A DNA stretch of 64,000 nucleotides from Bombus terrestris (taxonomy: Eukaryota; Arthropoda; Insecta; Hymenoptera; Apidae). Below, piece after piece: positions 1 to 12,460 of the stretch. Within the stretch, counting starts at the first letter, position 1. Each line of letters begins with the position of its first letter. Made by a program: the position numbers and the translations under genes. Under the pieces are notes generated by a model. It had not been told where the DNA came from and ran no database searches. It was given only the letters and a program-made list of their open reading frames with translations. The stretch covers positions 3,782,001 through 3,846,000 of the forward strand of contig NC_063269.1 of NCBI RefSeq assembly GCF_910591885.1, in the 5' to 3' direction.

Positions 1-3000
1 AACTAAAATGTTATTTACTTTTCATTCAAAGGCGATGTATGAAATTTGTAATCATCCTTCGCGTCGATACTTTCAATATGTACACATAAATGGATTTTCC
101 ATGGAAGCCAAGTGTTCTAGTTGTTCTTAATTTAGTGTTATTATAACATTCTAATACTGAAATCTTAATGTAGACCATTAGATTCTTTATTTACGTCTTT
201 TGTATTCGAAAAAAAAAAAAAAATATATATATTTCATATATCTATCGTACGAAATAAACTAAAAAATCTTGCACGAAATATAATCGTATTTTCGCATTTT
301 ATGCTCGTACAAAGTTTTCTATATAATTGAATTCTCGTAAAACATGAATCTCACATTTTCTAAGAATGGAGAACAACAAATCGCATTAAATTTGTAAATT
401 GTTTCACTTTTTGTTTGTTTCACAAAACCGTGTCAAATCGTCATACGCAAATTTATACAATGTTGTTAGAGAAGATTCACATTTTACATAATTTTTTGCA
501 CAGTTTTGTTTATCATTGTCACATCAATGTAAATTTGATATACATAGCTAAAATAAAAATTGATTTATCAATATTGTTTTGATTCATATACTCACAGAAT
601 GTATACTTAAAAATAGTTCGACTACTCGTGTAGCAATAACCAAGTGACACATGGATACATCTGTAACATTTAACAAGAGTACGAGCAAGTATGAAAGAAA
701 TGAAATGTATGTTGTTGTCCGACTTTCGCAATGATATGTGTAAAAGGTGATTAAACACGAAATTCCAACGCGTTATCCCGGAAATTCATTAAAATTTGAC
801 TCGATCGTTACGATGAATGCTGATTTCAAATTTCAAATCACGTATAAAGACTAGAGTCTTCTCTAAACTATTAAACTACTAAAAACTAGATAATTACTAA
901 TAACTAGACTACTAAAAATTCAGTATTATGTATTGAGAAAGAAGACACGTGCTTATGAAGGGAAAAAGGAAGGGGTACGAAAATAGTCGAACATGGTCGA
1001 AACTGATTCTGTAAGGTCGATCGGGCCGGTCGAATGGATTCGAGCGTTAGCGCAGCTTTGTTTGCTGGTGAACTTCGTTCTGTTAAGACTGTGCTTGTTG
1101 CGTACTAGTTTTCTTGCCCTAAACTCGAAGTATCGAATAGTCTACCTTTATATGTGATTTTTAATCGTGATAAATTCGGTGGAAGTCTTCTTCTGTTTAA
1201 GAGGTACTTTCGAAAACAAATTGTTTAATATTTTAATTAACAACTACTTTTTAATTGCATTTTTATAAGTCGAAGGTACGCAGGAGTTTGATATAATCAA
1301 ATAGAAAACCCTGCCGATTGCATATCATATTTTTGACACTATTTTATTTGACGTTAAAAGAAAATAGGGAAGAGTTGACAGGCACATACATGTATATATG
1401 CGATACTGAACCACGTGCGCAATACGTCAAGAGTTTCATCGAGTTGCTACGTGCACCTTAACAAGGTACGCATGTTCACATTTATTGCTATTGTTTCATT
1501 TGTGACAGAAATAATCGAGTTAACGATACACAGTGTTCTGTTAAAGCTTCCTTTTCCATCTACACGTCATGTTACTTGAACGATTACCGTGCAAAGGTTG
1601 TTCTGTTATTTAAAGTTATTTTACTTTACTTCTACATTATTTTTATCTTATTAGTAAATATATAATGTATGATTAAAGCTCCTAGTAAGTGGAATTTTAG
1701 CTGTTTATCTTTTTTAACTACCAGATTAAGTAATACACCTTATCCGTGTTATTCTGCATTTGAATGATCATATGGAATGATTATCATATAGATAATTGAT
1801 ATAGTCCAATTATAGAGTATTTAAAAGGTGTTATTTATTAACGTTTCAGCATCACGTATACTATATTTACATGGTAGTCTATATTTAGCAACTAGGAAAT
1901 TTCCATATTGTATTAAGGATTCAGTTCATATTGTAAGAAATAATATCTTTTGTTTTGTACAAGATGCACAGAGGAAACGAATTATTTAACGTAGCTGATA
2001 AAGATAGATCCGATGTTAGGATAAATCATCGAGATACATAGAAAACATAGGCATATATTTAAGAAACTGAATGTCTTCAACAAATTTCGAGAATACCTGT
2101 TTAATATCAAAGACTTTCCTTGAGATAATATTAGCAATGATTATAAAACTGATGAGATTGTGGAATAAAAATTGACAAGAGTACAGCAGTTAAATACTTT
2201 TATGAAAAATTATATGCCAAGTTCCCTTGTAAAGAAGGTAGCATGGTGATATACTTTCATGTTCGTTATATTGTGCTCGATCATACTTTCTATTTATTTT
2301 ACGAAGGAGTAATGCTTTCCATGGCTTTCACGTTTTTTCTTATTTTCACTTTTTTGTTTTATAAGATCGTTTGAGCAAATAGAATAATTGCAATTAAATA
2401 AAAACTATCGTAAAGTTATTGGAGGATAAATATTTTTGTTCAAGCTTGTTTCGTATTAAACGTTAGATAGAACGAAACCTTGTGCATCGTAGACTGAGGT
2501 TCATCAATATTTGGAAAATCCAAGGGGTGTATTTTCACAAATAATGGTGATACTTCATTTTATTTATCGTAATCAAATTGATAGTCTGTTTTACTCTGTA
2601 CAATATCAAGATATTGTTGAGAGATAAGTTGACTAGTGGGACGGTACAAGAGAGGTGTACAAGTAAATACGTATCTATATTACCGCTCAAAATACCGGAT
2701 ACTTGCTCATCTTTAACAAAATGTAATGTAATGCAATGATTTTATACAGCTGTACAAGGTGGTTTAAAAATCCTTACAATTTTTCAGACATTTCTAATAG
2801 TCGGACATAAAATGATTTAAACAAAAATTAATCGACTTTCAATTGACTACAAATTGCAATATTAAGAATTTCACAAAAGATTTTACTTCGATGAAAAGTC
2901 GGTCATCTCCATTTTCTTAAACGGAACAACACATTTTTTAATACATTATTCGATACATTTTTTAATTCTCTAAAAGAAGGCAAAGTATCAAAAGCAAAAA

Positions 3001-4019
3001 GTGCAAAAGACTAAAAGACTCAAGAGAGTTGGGTTGAAAAATGATTAGTTTAAAAAATATTCTAACTTCAATGTTTTTTTTCAAAATTTTTATCAAGGAG
3101 AAAGAGACATAAAAACAAAAAAGTACTACACTATCATTCCTTGTTATTAATATGTGTTATTAATTTGAACGGTAGTATACTCCTCGTACCGTTTAACTAC
3201 TTTTGATTTTTTCACATTTACATCAATTTATGCTATGTTAATATGAAGTTAATATATATGTTATAGGCGCTGACCGACATTGCAATGTGATTTCTAGAAT
3301 GTTAAAATTATATACAAATATATGCTTTGAGGTTGTAATACTTTTAGGACACTTGTCACACTGATAGCACAAATATCGAGGCTTATATAAGATTCATGTT
3401 TCATTTGTGACCTCTCATTTATCATTAGGAATACGTAATTAAAAATATGTTAAGGTATCGATCAATGTCGACCACATTCAATAAGATGTTTTTCTATGAT
3501 GATTAGATACAGGAAATTTATATTAGATGATTATAAATACGTTATAAAAATTCAGAAATAGTAGTCAGTCAGATCAACAGTCAGTCGTATATAAAGATTA
3601 GCTGTCATATACATATTTAATTATATATCATGTATTTGATAGTATAATAATATATATCTATATTTGATTGATATATTGATGTACTATTTAAATTTCTATT
3701 TTTCAAATACATATTTATACGCGGGTACGTGGCTACACGCGTATGTACTCGCGTGTATTAAAATATTTATTACGCACACATATACTGCATGTTTTATTAT
3801 GTACAAAATTTTAAATTCTATTCCAGAATTTCTTCTTATTCTTATCCTATGTTCAGGATTTATGTTTTCATCCTTTTATTCATTTATAGCTTCATATGTT
3901 TATATCTTTATACATTTATATATCTGTACACATTTATGTACAGGTACATATCTAAGAAATTCTATCTTTTTTAGCACTGATTATTACTTGAAGCACATAT
4001 TCCATCGTTAGAAACTGCC
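1..4019. other. AT-rich intergenic DNA, no gene seen
   Basis: I see no supported gene in this stretch. It is strongly AT-rich with frequent stop codons in all frames. A somewhat richer patch at about 990-1110 shows no splice-bounded reading frame. The segment at about 3590-3990 is a low-complexity TA/TATG-type run; the open frames in it are Tyr/Ile/Phe-rich translations of simple sequence and not believable proteins. Untranslated exons of the downstream HMG-CoA reductase gene could lie here, but nothing marks them. Confidence 0.6.
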
Positions 4020-4620
4020 TGTCATAAATAGGGACTCAGGGATATTCTCTCCTTTTATCTTCTATACGAGCTTATGTCGATATTTCATAAATGAATTCCC
4101 GTGCAGACTCTTAAGGTGACTCCGTACCCTCGACTCCCGGTGCTCATGGGGTAGCCACTTGCAGAAGAAGTTTTACCAATCATATTGAACTGAGCACTAC
4201 CCTTGTAAGCTAAAATATATAAACAATTAATGTTAAAGCATGTTTCTACCCTGTCAACAACTCTCGTACAAGGAACTATGGGAGCCTCATCCCGAGTAGT
4301 TTAGAGTTAGAGCATCAATAGTTTCTCGCTAGTTTCGTTATAGTATAGATACTTAATCCGTTGTCGACTCAGAATTCTTCTCACTTCTCACATACTTCTT
4401 TATACCCGCAAGTGATACTTCCTATTCTTTACCCTACGGGCTAATTATATTTAGCAGCCCTTATTTTACTGGTAAATACTTGTCAGCTTATCATTCTGGC
4501 GGTAAATAATCTTTGCTGCTACATCTCTCGAGTCTAGTGTCTTAAACAATATTCATATTTTAATTCGTATAATTATTCATAAATAAATGGCTCCTTTTGC
4601 ACGTGACAATATTTCCAACA
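4020..4620 (-). mobile_element. Candidate LTR of a retrotransposon (copia-like end), minus orientation
   Basis: Read on the minus strand the segment starts TGTTGGAAATATTG and ends TTTATGACA, giving the TG...CA borders typical of long terminal repeats. It is about 600 bp and richer in GC than its flanks. It has a TATAAA box on the minus strand at 4399-4404, as expected in a U3 promoter. The TGTTGGAA start resembles copia-type LTRs. No second LTR, primer-binding site or clear target-site duplication is visible (flanks CTGCC and GCTGA), so it may be a decayed solo LTR or one end of a broken element. The borders are inferred. Confidence 0.4.
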
Positions 4621-6449
4621 GCTGAGGAACATTGTCAGACGCAGCGGACGTTGCTGGTATCATTCAATCCTTCTTTGTAATTGCTATTCTATTTCTAATC
4701 TTGCTATTGGTGTATATTTCATTGCTCATGTCTTTCACTATTCATAAAGGCCAAATATGCGGTATTCTTCCGTTATTATCTCTTAATGAGTGGCTTTCTT
4801 TATAGAAAAGTATACTTATTTGATATACGAGTTGTTCTTCTTCTTGTCCTAACGCCTATTTAGCAATGTTTCTAAATGTTATCGTTTTCTGACACTAATG
4901 AGATGGCATTTATTGTACTTCGTGTACCGATGACCACGATTTTTTCAGTAATTTCCTTAGGGAAATTTTTTAGTTTATCAGCAAGACTTTGAGTTATGCG
5001 ACGTTCCCTCATTGTACGCAGTAGGTAAAGTTTAACCTTTTATACCTCATTAAGAAATAATGATATGTGCACTACGTACAAGTGTATTTTTGTACGAGTC
5101 TGATAATAACGTATAGTAATAAATCTTGTAATATTCAAATTTTATACAATCGTAGGTATATATCTAAAAGTGACTTTATAATTCCATCAGATTGCAGCAT
5201 TGAATGCCTCTAGCTTTGAATGCAATCAATATCCTTTTAGTTTATCTATATCTGAACTGGCTTTTTACCTTTTCTTCTTTTATAAGATAAACTTGCATTA
5301 GTTTGCTCAATATTTATGAAAATCGTCTCATCATTTGAATTATAATAGTTAATTATATACTGTACTTTGTATTTGGCAATTCATGAGTTCCAATATTTCA
5401 TAAGAAATTATTACTCCTTTAGCATATATTAGAAATGAACTTATCACTATTACGGTTTGTATATATAAAATGGTTGGTAACAAATTATAGAAATAACTGT
5501 CAGAACTGAAACAATTTATTATATAATATATAATAGTATATAATGATTTGTATGAACAGAAATGTTCTCTTGCGGTGTTGGAATGTTACCGTTCTTGATG
5601 CATATTCTTCCAGCTTTTGTTTTTGTGATTATATTTCATTTTTTTCTTATTTTACATTTAGTTGTTTTGCATATATAGGTAATTGCACATAATTAGTTTA
5701 ATAAACGCGTAGCTGTAGATGTTTATTCCTTACTTTGAAATCGCTTTAATCTTTGAGATCGTTGGATTTAAGCACACGTGTAGCGCTATAGAGACAACCT
5801 ATTTATTCATAATCCTAATCATAAAACTCTTAATATTTTCGTCCCGTTCGCCATTGCGTCATTAAATGTCAATATCAAACCGGTATGGACGAAGTTTCGG
5901 TTTCCTAAAAAGAAAAAGAAAAATCGAGTCTCTCGATTAAAAAAAGTTACACGTGGATTAGGTAATGTCACCATTACCGCGCGGCACTTCACTCGCTCAA
6001 TCTTTCACTTATTTTCGCTAAAGAATTTCCTTGTCCTCTTTTCATGTTTATGGAGCCTGTTAGGTATCTTCTTACCTCAGTTGGAAAGAATAAACGGTTC
6101 TACCTGCCGATTTTATCGAATATCTTCTGTAATAATAAATAAAGAACGCTATCGACAAACGAACACTTTCTTCAAGTTCACCATACGCGCGGTATCGTCC
6201 TCTTTATGGTAACTGTATCTATTTTAGATCCATTCTACAGGAAGAGAGACTTTATAAATTTCTTTTACCAAGAGATATAGAAACATCTTAATGTCCTACC
6301 TTAAAGTTGATCTTTATGGAGAACACGTTGGAGAAATGTTGAATGTTTGAATAAATTATTTTAATACTTTATGTTCTTTTATCATGATCTTATTCATAAT
6401 AACATTTTATGTCACTTCAAGTTGTAGGTAGTTATCAAAAACAAAAAAC
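4621..6449. other. Intergenic DNA upstream of HMG-CoA reductase
   Basis: There is no convincing gene. A 46-codon ATG-initiated frame lies on the minus strand at 4872-5012 (see findings). The part nearest the gene, about 5770-6200, is less AT-rich and is the best place for the HMG-CoA reductase promoter or a 5' untranslated exon. It has two CACGTG motifs and a short inverted repeat. A possible splice acceptor (TTCAAG) lies about 27 bases before the start codon, so the 5' UTR may be spliced. Confidence 0.5.
5775..5978 (+). promoter_or_regulatory. Candidate HMG-CoA reductase promoter region with two E-boxes and a short palindrome
   Basis: CACGTG hexamers occur at 5775-5780 and 5950-5955. The second is followed at once by an inverted repeat GGTAATG-TCAC-CATTACC (5961-5978). 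They lie 470-680 bp before the start codon. E-boxes can bind bHLH factors, including SREBP, which is known to control this gene in vertebrates. Their use here is inference. Confidence 0.25.
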
Positions 6450-9400
6450 ATGCTGACACATCTGTTCGAAATTCACGGCCAATTTTGTGCTGGCCATCCC
6501 CTAGAAGTAATTGTGACGACGTTCACACTCACAGCATGCATTCTGAACATGGAGACCGGAAGCGGACATCCTCGAAATAGTGGAACCCTTCCTTTGGCTT
6601 TACATTGTCGGCCCGGTAGATGTAATTCGGATGTAAGCAGATTTTGAGTAAATTTCAATTGAATTTTCAAATTTGAGCGGAGGAATGTCTTAATGATGGA
6701 AATGATCGTTGTAAGCCTCAAAATTACTTACACAATATATGTAATATATGATTATTTATTAGGACCTAAATGCAGCTGATATTATAGTCATGACTATAAT
6801 ACGATGTCTAGCTATATTATTCACCTATCATCAGTTTCGCAATTTACAAAAATTGGGTTCAAAATATATTTTAGGTAAGTGAATATATAAGTTTAATTGA
6901 TATTTCGGAAAATTGAAGATGCGAAACACGTGTTTAAAGAACAATGTATGATAATTATGTATTGGCCGATTATTCATATAACCGGATCTTTCCACGGTAC
7001 GCGTGAAAGCTTTCAGTGTCAGAGAAAGTTTCATGGAAAGCAATATCGTTTCATTCCGTACGACACGCGATGACAATTAATTATTGAATTCGCTTAACAT
7101 TTAACCGGGAAAAATGCGCGAATTAATTTTAAGTAACAAAATAATAAATAGAATTTATTGGCAGGTATTAATGACGATAATAAGAATACTTGAATGTAAT
7201 GTTTTGACAGGTATTGCCGGCCTATTTACAGTATTTTCTAGTGTTGTGTTCACGTCCAGCGTAGTGAATTTCGGACAAAGTGATATTTCTGATTTAAAGT
7301 AAGTCTTATTCAGAATGAATTGCAAAGTCTAAAAATTCCTCTAATTCCTATTGTATAAATTTATTTTTCAGGGATGCATTATTCTTCTTCTTGCTTATTA
7401 TCGATCTTTCAAAAGCCGCTATATTAGCACAATTGGCTCTAAGTTCCAGAAACAAAGAAGAAGTACGAGCAAACATTGCTCGCGGCATGTCGCTCTTAGG
7501 ACCAACTATTACGTTAGATACTTTAGTAGAAACTCTACTTATTAGCATAGGATCTTTATCCGGTGTCAAAAGATTGGAAATTCTGAGCAGCTTCGCTTGT
7601 TTAGGTGTTATTGTAAATTATATCGTTTTCATGACATTTTATCCTGCATGTTTATCACTTATTCTCGAGGTAATTTTTAGATTTCTGTGCTAATTGTTAA
7701 AATAATTTTATGAATTGTACATTCTACCTTGTACTATTTTTATATTTCAGCTTTCTCGTGAAACTAATGCTATGAAACCGTTAAGTGCCGATAAGATTTT
7801 TATAATGCATCCATTAAACGAAGAGGATCAAAAGCCGAATCCGGTAGTAGAACGCGTTAAATTGATTATGATTGCTGGCCTATTTGTAGTACACGCCAAC
7901 AGGTATTGTATTTTTGTCTTATTTTCTGTTTTCCATAATATATACGAGCCGCGTTTCCGCTTGAAATGAACTTTATGTTTTATACATCAGATAACAATAG
8001 AAAGAAAACTGACAAAAAGTTATCACAAATCTGCCCCATACGATATGTATTTTTTTTTTACTTGAGCATATTTCTTGTTTGACAGTTATTCTTAACTTCC
8101 ACAGGCCAGGTTCAACTTATTACATAGTAGCATAAATATACATTTGATTCATATTCAATGAATTGCAGAGAAGGAGATAGTATCTCTACGAGGTTTGGGT
8201 TTCTTTATCTCCTCGTATGTTAAGTTAGGAAACAGTGTATAACACTTCTGTGTTGAGTTAAAGATGATGATAATTATTAATACCTTTATACTAAATTCAA
8301 GTTTTATCAAAATAGTACATAAAAATAGCGGCAGGTTCATCTATGTACATTATTGTATGTGGGAAGATACGATAAAATTAGATAATTCATAAGTTTAGGA
8401 AGTTACATCAATGTAATCGTTGACATGAAATATTTATTTATTTTAGTCGCTGGCCTTTCAAAAGTGACGAAAGCGATTCTGCTGTAGAAGGAGAAGTATC
8501 TTCCGTGAATTCACATGTCATAGTGAATTCTTATAACAAGACAGAGAATTCATCCGAAGTGAAGAATTATTTAATGAATTGGTTGTCAGTCAGTGCTGAT
8601 AATATCGTGATATTGATACTTCTTCTTGCACTCGCAGTTAAATTTATTTTCTTCGAAGATAAAGGAGACATCGCTAAACAACTACGATCCAAAGAAGAAG
8701 ACGATACAGAAGAAAAGGTTGAAAATGAATCTGTGAAAGGAAAAGAAAATGAAAGTGAAGATGTGAATGTGCTTAGCATCAAGCTGCCATTCAAGCAAAA
8801 CTTTAGTGGAATGCAAAGTATCTCTTTTCCTTCTAAGATACATAATTGGAGCGATGACAAGGAAGACCAAACAATAGGCGAAAAACAATGTGATATAGAT
8901 AAGCGAGACGATAAAAATCTGCCTCCAGAATCGAAAGTTCCTAGGTCCTTAAAAGAATGTCTCGAAATATACAAATCTGATGTAAGTAAAGGTATTATAA
9001 GTATATGTATCCCAATTTATTTTTTAAAATATCGTTAATCTATATTTAATTTTTAAATATATCGTTAAATTCATAGCTTGGAGCAAGTGCACTAACGGAC
9101 GAGGAAATAATTCAATTAGTGAAGAATAAGCATATACCCGCGTATCAGTTAGAGAAAGCAGTTGGTGACATGGAGCGAGGTGTTGGAATCAGACGTCTTA
9201 TAATTGGAGAGACGGGAAAATTTCTCGATACTCTCTTCGATTTACCATATAAAAATTATGATTATAGTAAAGTATTAGGATCCTGTTGTGAGAACGTTAT
9301 AGGATATGTGCCTGTACCGCTTGGAATTGCTGGCCCATTATTAGTCGATGGTGAATTATATCATATACCAATGGCTACAACAGAGGGATGTTTAGTAGCA

Positions 9401-10522
9401 TCTACAAATCGTGGTAGTAGAGCATTGTTAAATTGTGGTGTAACAAGCCGCGTAGTTGCTGATGGAATGACTAGGGGACCAGTTGTGAGGTTTCCAAATA
9501 TCGTTAGAGCAAGTGAAGCTATGGCATGGATGCAAGATCCTGAAAATTTCAAAGAAATGAAGGAGAATTTTGATTTAACTAGCAGATTTGCAAGATTGAC
9601 GAAGATTCACATACGCATTGCTGGAAGGCATTTGTTTATTCGTTTTGTGGCTACTACCGGTGACGCTATGGGTATGAATATGTTGTCTAAAGGTACTGAA
9701 AAGTCATTGAACACGGTAAAGGAACATTTCCCTGACATGGAAATATTATCGTTAAGCGGTAATTTTTGCACGGATAAAAAACCAGCAGCAGTAAATTGGA
9801 TTCAAGGTAGAGGTAAAAGTGTTGTTTGTGAAGCAGTGGTCCCTGCAGATATTGTTACTAATGTGCTGAAAACATCAGTTCACGCATTAGTTGATGTAAA
9901 TATAAGTAAAAATATGATTGGGTCCGCCATAGCTGGCAGCGTAGGTGGTTTTAATGCGCACGCTGCAAATATTGTAACCGCAATTTTTATCGCCACGGGT
10001 CAAGATCCTGCACAAAATGTTGGAAGTAGCAATTGTATGACTTTAATGGAACCATGGGGAGCAGATGGTTCAGATCTGTATGTATCTTGTACAATGCCCA
10101 GTATAGAAATTGGTACTATTGGAGGTGGAACTGGTCTTCCTGCACAAGGTGCATGTTTGGCTATGTTAGGTGTTCAAGGTGCACATACTGATGAACCTGG
10201 TGAAAATGCTAGCAGATTAGCTAGAATAATATGCGCCACAGTACTTGCCGGCGAATTATCATTAATGGCTGCTCTTACAGCTGGTCATTTAGTCAAAAGT
10301 CATCTTAGGCACAACAGGTATGTCTATAAATAAAATAATGGAAAGCCCTAAAAGAATAATATAAAATGAATAAATAAAACAATAAAATTTTATTTCAGAT
10401 CATCTACCGCAGTAACAAATGCGATAAGTATTCCCCAAAATACTACAGGAGTGAAACTGTCTGTGCCAAATATGTTACTGCCTGTACAAAATGTATGTAA
10501 GGAGTTCGTAGAGAAGTCTTAA
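6450..10522 (+). CDS. HMGCR: 3-hydroxy-3-methylglutaryl-CoA reductase
   Basis: This ER membrane enzyme reduces HMG-CoA to mevalonate with NADPH. In insects, which lack sterol synthesis, it feeds juvenile hormone, dolichol and prenyl groups. Coding exons are 6450-6632, 6763-6874, 7211-7298, 7372-7669, 7751-7902, 8447-8981, 9077-10317 and 10399-10522. All junctions are GT/AG with matching phase and give about 910 aa. Residues about 1-330 are the membrane part with the sterol-sensing domain (TYHQF...LGSKYILGIAGLF; IARGMSLLGPT). A charged linker follows at about 330-455, then the catalytic domain. Catalytic residues are visible: Glu559 in TTEGCL, Lys690/691 in CTDKKPAA, Asp766 in GQDPAQN and His860 in AGHLVKSH. 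Ser871 after HNR matches the AMPK site (human Ser872). The start is the first ATG, opening the family-typical MLTHLFEIHGQF. The gene lies tail to tail with XPA. Confidence 0.97.
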
Positions 10523-11031
10523 CATTAATGCTATATAAATGAGTTCATTTTAATCTGTCACTAGAATACCTTGTATTGAATGGCTGGTTATATGTAATAT
10601 GTAATATTTTTTTGTGTACATGAAAGAGCATAAACCAAAAAACTAAATAACTAATAACTTGAACAAAAGTGCAATAGTAGAAATTTTGAATCAAATTTAA
10701 GAATGGATTAAATATGCTAAAAGCTTGACTTTGTTGCAAGTAGGGTAGTATTTTAAATGTTATGAAATATGTATACTTAATTTACAATGAAATATAAAGT
10801 TAACTATGATTGTATGAAGCTAGTATGGTGCAAAGATTATTTTTTTGTATAAATAGTTATATTTTTACATAGTGGAATACTAATATTTAGCTGTAGTGAC
10901 TTAGCTAGATTATCATAATGTAACAGTGACAAATATATAATTGAAAACATGTAGAATATTGAGAGTACAATCAAATTGTTTTCCATAATTAAGAAATATA
11001 TATATATATATCATTACAGTACTATAACACA

Positions 11032-11037
11032 AATAAA
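11032..11037 (+). other. Candidate polyadenylation signal of HMG-CoA reductase
   Basis: AATAAA lies about 510 bases after the stop codon, following an (AT)n run at about 10996-11010. Further AATAAA copies near 11165 could be used instead. An earlier AATAAA cluster near 10370-10385 is inside the last intron. Confidence 0.4.
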
Positions 11038-11198
11038 AATTATTAATTATATTTCTTGTTTTTAACTAAATGATAGAAACACTAGGAATACATTATGATG
11101 TATAAAATTTTGTTAGCACAAGAAATAAATTTCAATTGAAAATTAAACAAGAGAGAGAAAATACATAAATAAATAAGGGAAGTGACTTTTTATCCTTT

Positions 11199-11204
11199 TT
11201 TATT
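11199..11204 (-). other. Candidate polyadenylation signal of XPA
   Basis: AATAAA on the minus strand lies about 100 bases after the XPA stop codon. Transcripts of XPA and HMG-CoA reductase would then end about 160 bases apart, in tail-to-tail order. Confidence 0.4.
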
Positions 11205-11304
11205 GTGTATGCATTTCACGAGTTGTAAATAAATTTCTTAATATAAGAAACTCATATCTAAAAACACAATTCAATAGTTACTATAAAATTCATTATTATA
11301 AAAT

Positions 11305-12460
11305 TTACATTTTTTCATATGTTTCTTCATATCCACAAGTAATGCAAGTGTGTGTATATGTATCATCATGTTCATTATATGTATCTTCTCCAAACTCGTG
11401 CATATGAGAAGCTTTTGATGTTTTATCATATAATGAGCTCCTAACTTGCATTCTTAATTGTTTAATCTGTACAATACAAAAATAGTAAGTTGGTAAGATA
11501 AAAATATCTATATTGATATTATTTTGTATTAAAGTACAAGTACGATATTAGATTTGAAATACGTTTATCATTACCTTTTTGTTAAATTTTTTTATTTTAG
11601 CTCCTTCCCTCTTAACATCACGTAATTCTTTTTCCTTTAATAATTTTTCTTCAGAACCCCATACTTGTAAAGCTCTCTCTTCTATTTGTAGTTGCAAATA
11701 CAATTTCATTTCACCCCAATTTGCATTATGGGGATTTTTTTTAATAATACATTTTAATGGAGGTTCTCTTTTATCCAAATCACAATCTTTTAATAAATAC
11801 TCTTGTTTTGCTTCTGTTTTTGTAATCAAAGAGTGCTTGCCCTTAGGATCTCTAATACAAAAAACTAATTATAATAATCTAAAGTTTTATATTAAAATAA
11901 TTGCTAGTTCAAATAATGCTTGTATACCTGCAGTTATCACATACAGATAAATTAAATGTTTGTAGTAGATATGAGTCTTTAAATTCATTTTTACATTCAT
12001 CACAATGAGGAAAATCTATAAGAATAGGTGCAGGTTTTGATATTATTTGTAACTGAAAAGAAAGAAAATATTAATTATGAAATCCAGTTAATATTTAGTG
12101 TAATAACTATTAAAATAGTTAAAAATGTTATACCATTTGTTGTTCTAATTCATCACTTTCTTCTATAAGAAAACCTCCTCCACTATCTATAACACGTTGT
12201 CCTTGAACTTTATAAGACGTACTCTTTCCTGAATCTTCGTTTTCACTTTAAAAAAGTACAAATGTTTTGTTATACAATTTATTTTTCTAACTTTTGATAT
12301 TGGCAACGTACCTCCTTATATAAGGATGAGAAACTATTTTAGATTTTCTTAAAAGTAATGCTTTTTGACGATTTCGCTCTGCACGTTCTTTAAAGTGCTG
12401 ACAATTTTCTATTAATTCTTCATCCTTTGATGGATCATTTACATCTAATGTAATAGACAT
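11305..12460 (-). CDS. XPA: DNA repair protein complementing XP-A cells homologue (XPA)
   Basis: XPA is the damage-verification scaffold of nucleotide excision repair; it binds DNA, RPA, ERCC1 and TFIIH in the nucleus. Exons in transcript order are 12460-12312, 12245-12134, 12052-11928, 11851-11575 and 11466-11305. They join in phase into about 274 aa (human 273). Residues 104-128 form the zinc finger Cys-X2-Cys-X17-Cys-X2-Cys (CDEC ... CDNC), with the same spacing as in humans. The following segment (LITKTEAKQEYLLKDCDL, REPPLK, WGEMKLYL) is the family's most conserved DNA-binding part. IDSGGGFLIEE near residue 70 matches the ERCC1-binding GG region. The C-terminal CITCGYEETYEKM keeps the second cysteine pair. 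The start is the ATG at 12460; the frame runs upstream without another ATG at the track's apparent start (TTG at 12487). It lies downstream of NBAS on the same strand, but about 1.2 kb apart. Confidence 0.95.

Noticed and set aside
3664..4011. 115-codon plus-strand frame rich in Tyr, Ile and Phe with helix-like stretches
   Set aside because: It translates a degenerate TA/TATG low-complexity run. The apparent membrane segments come from AT-rich codons.
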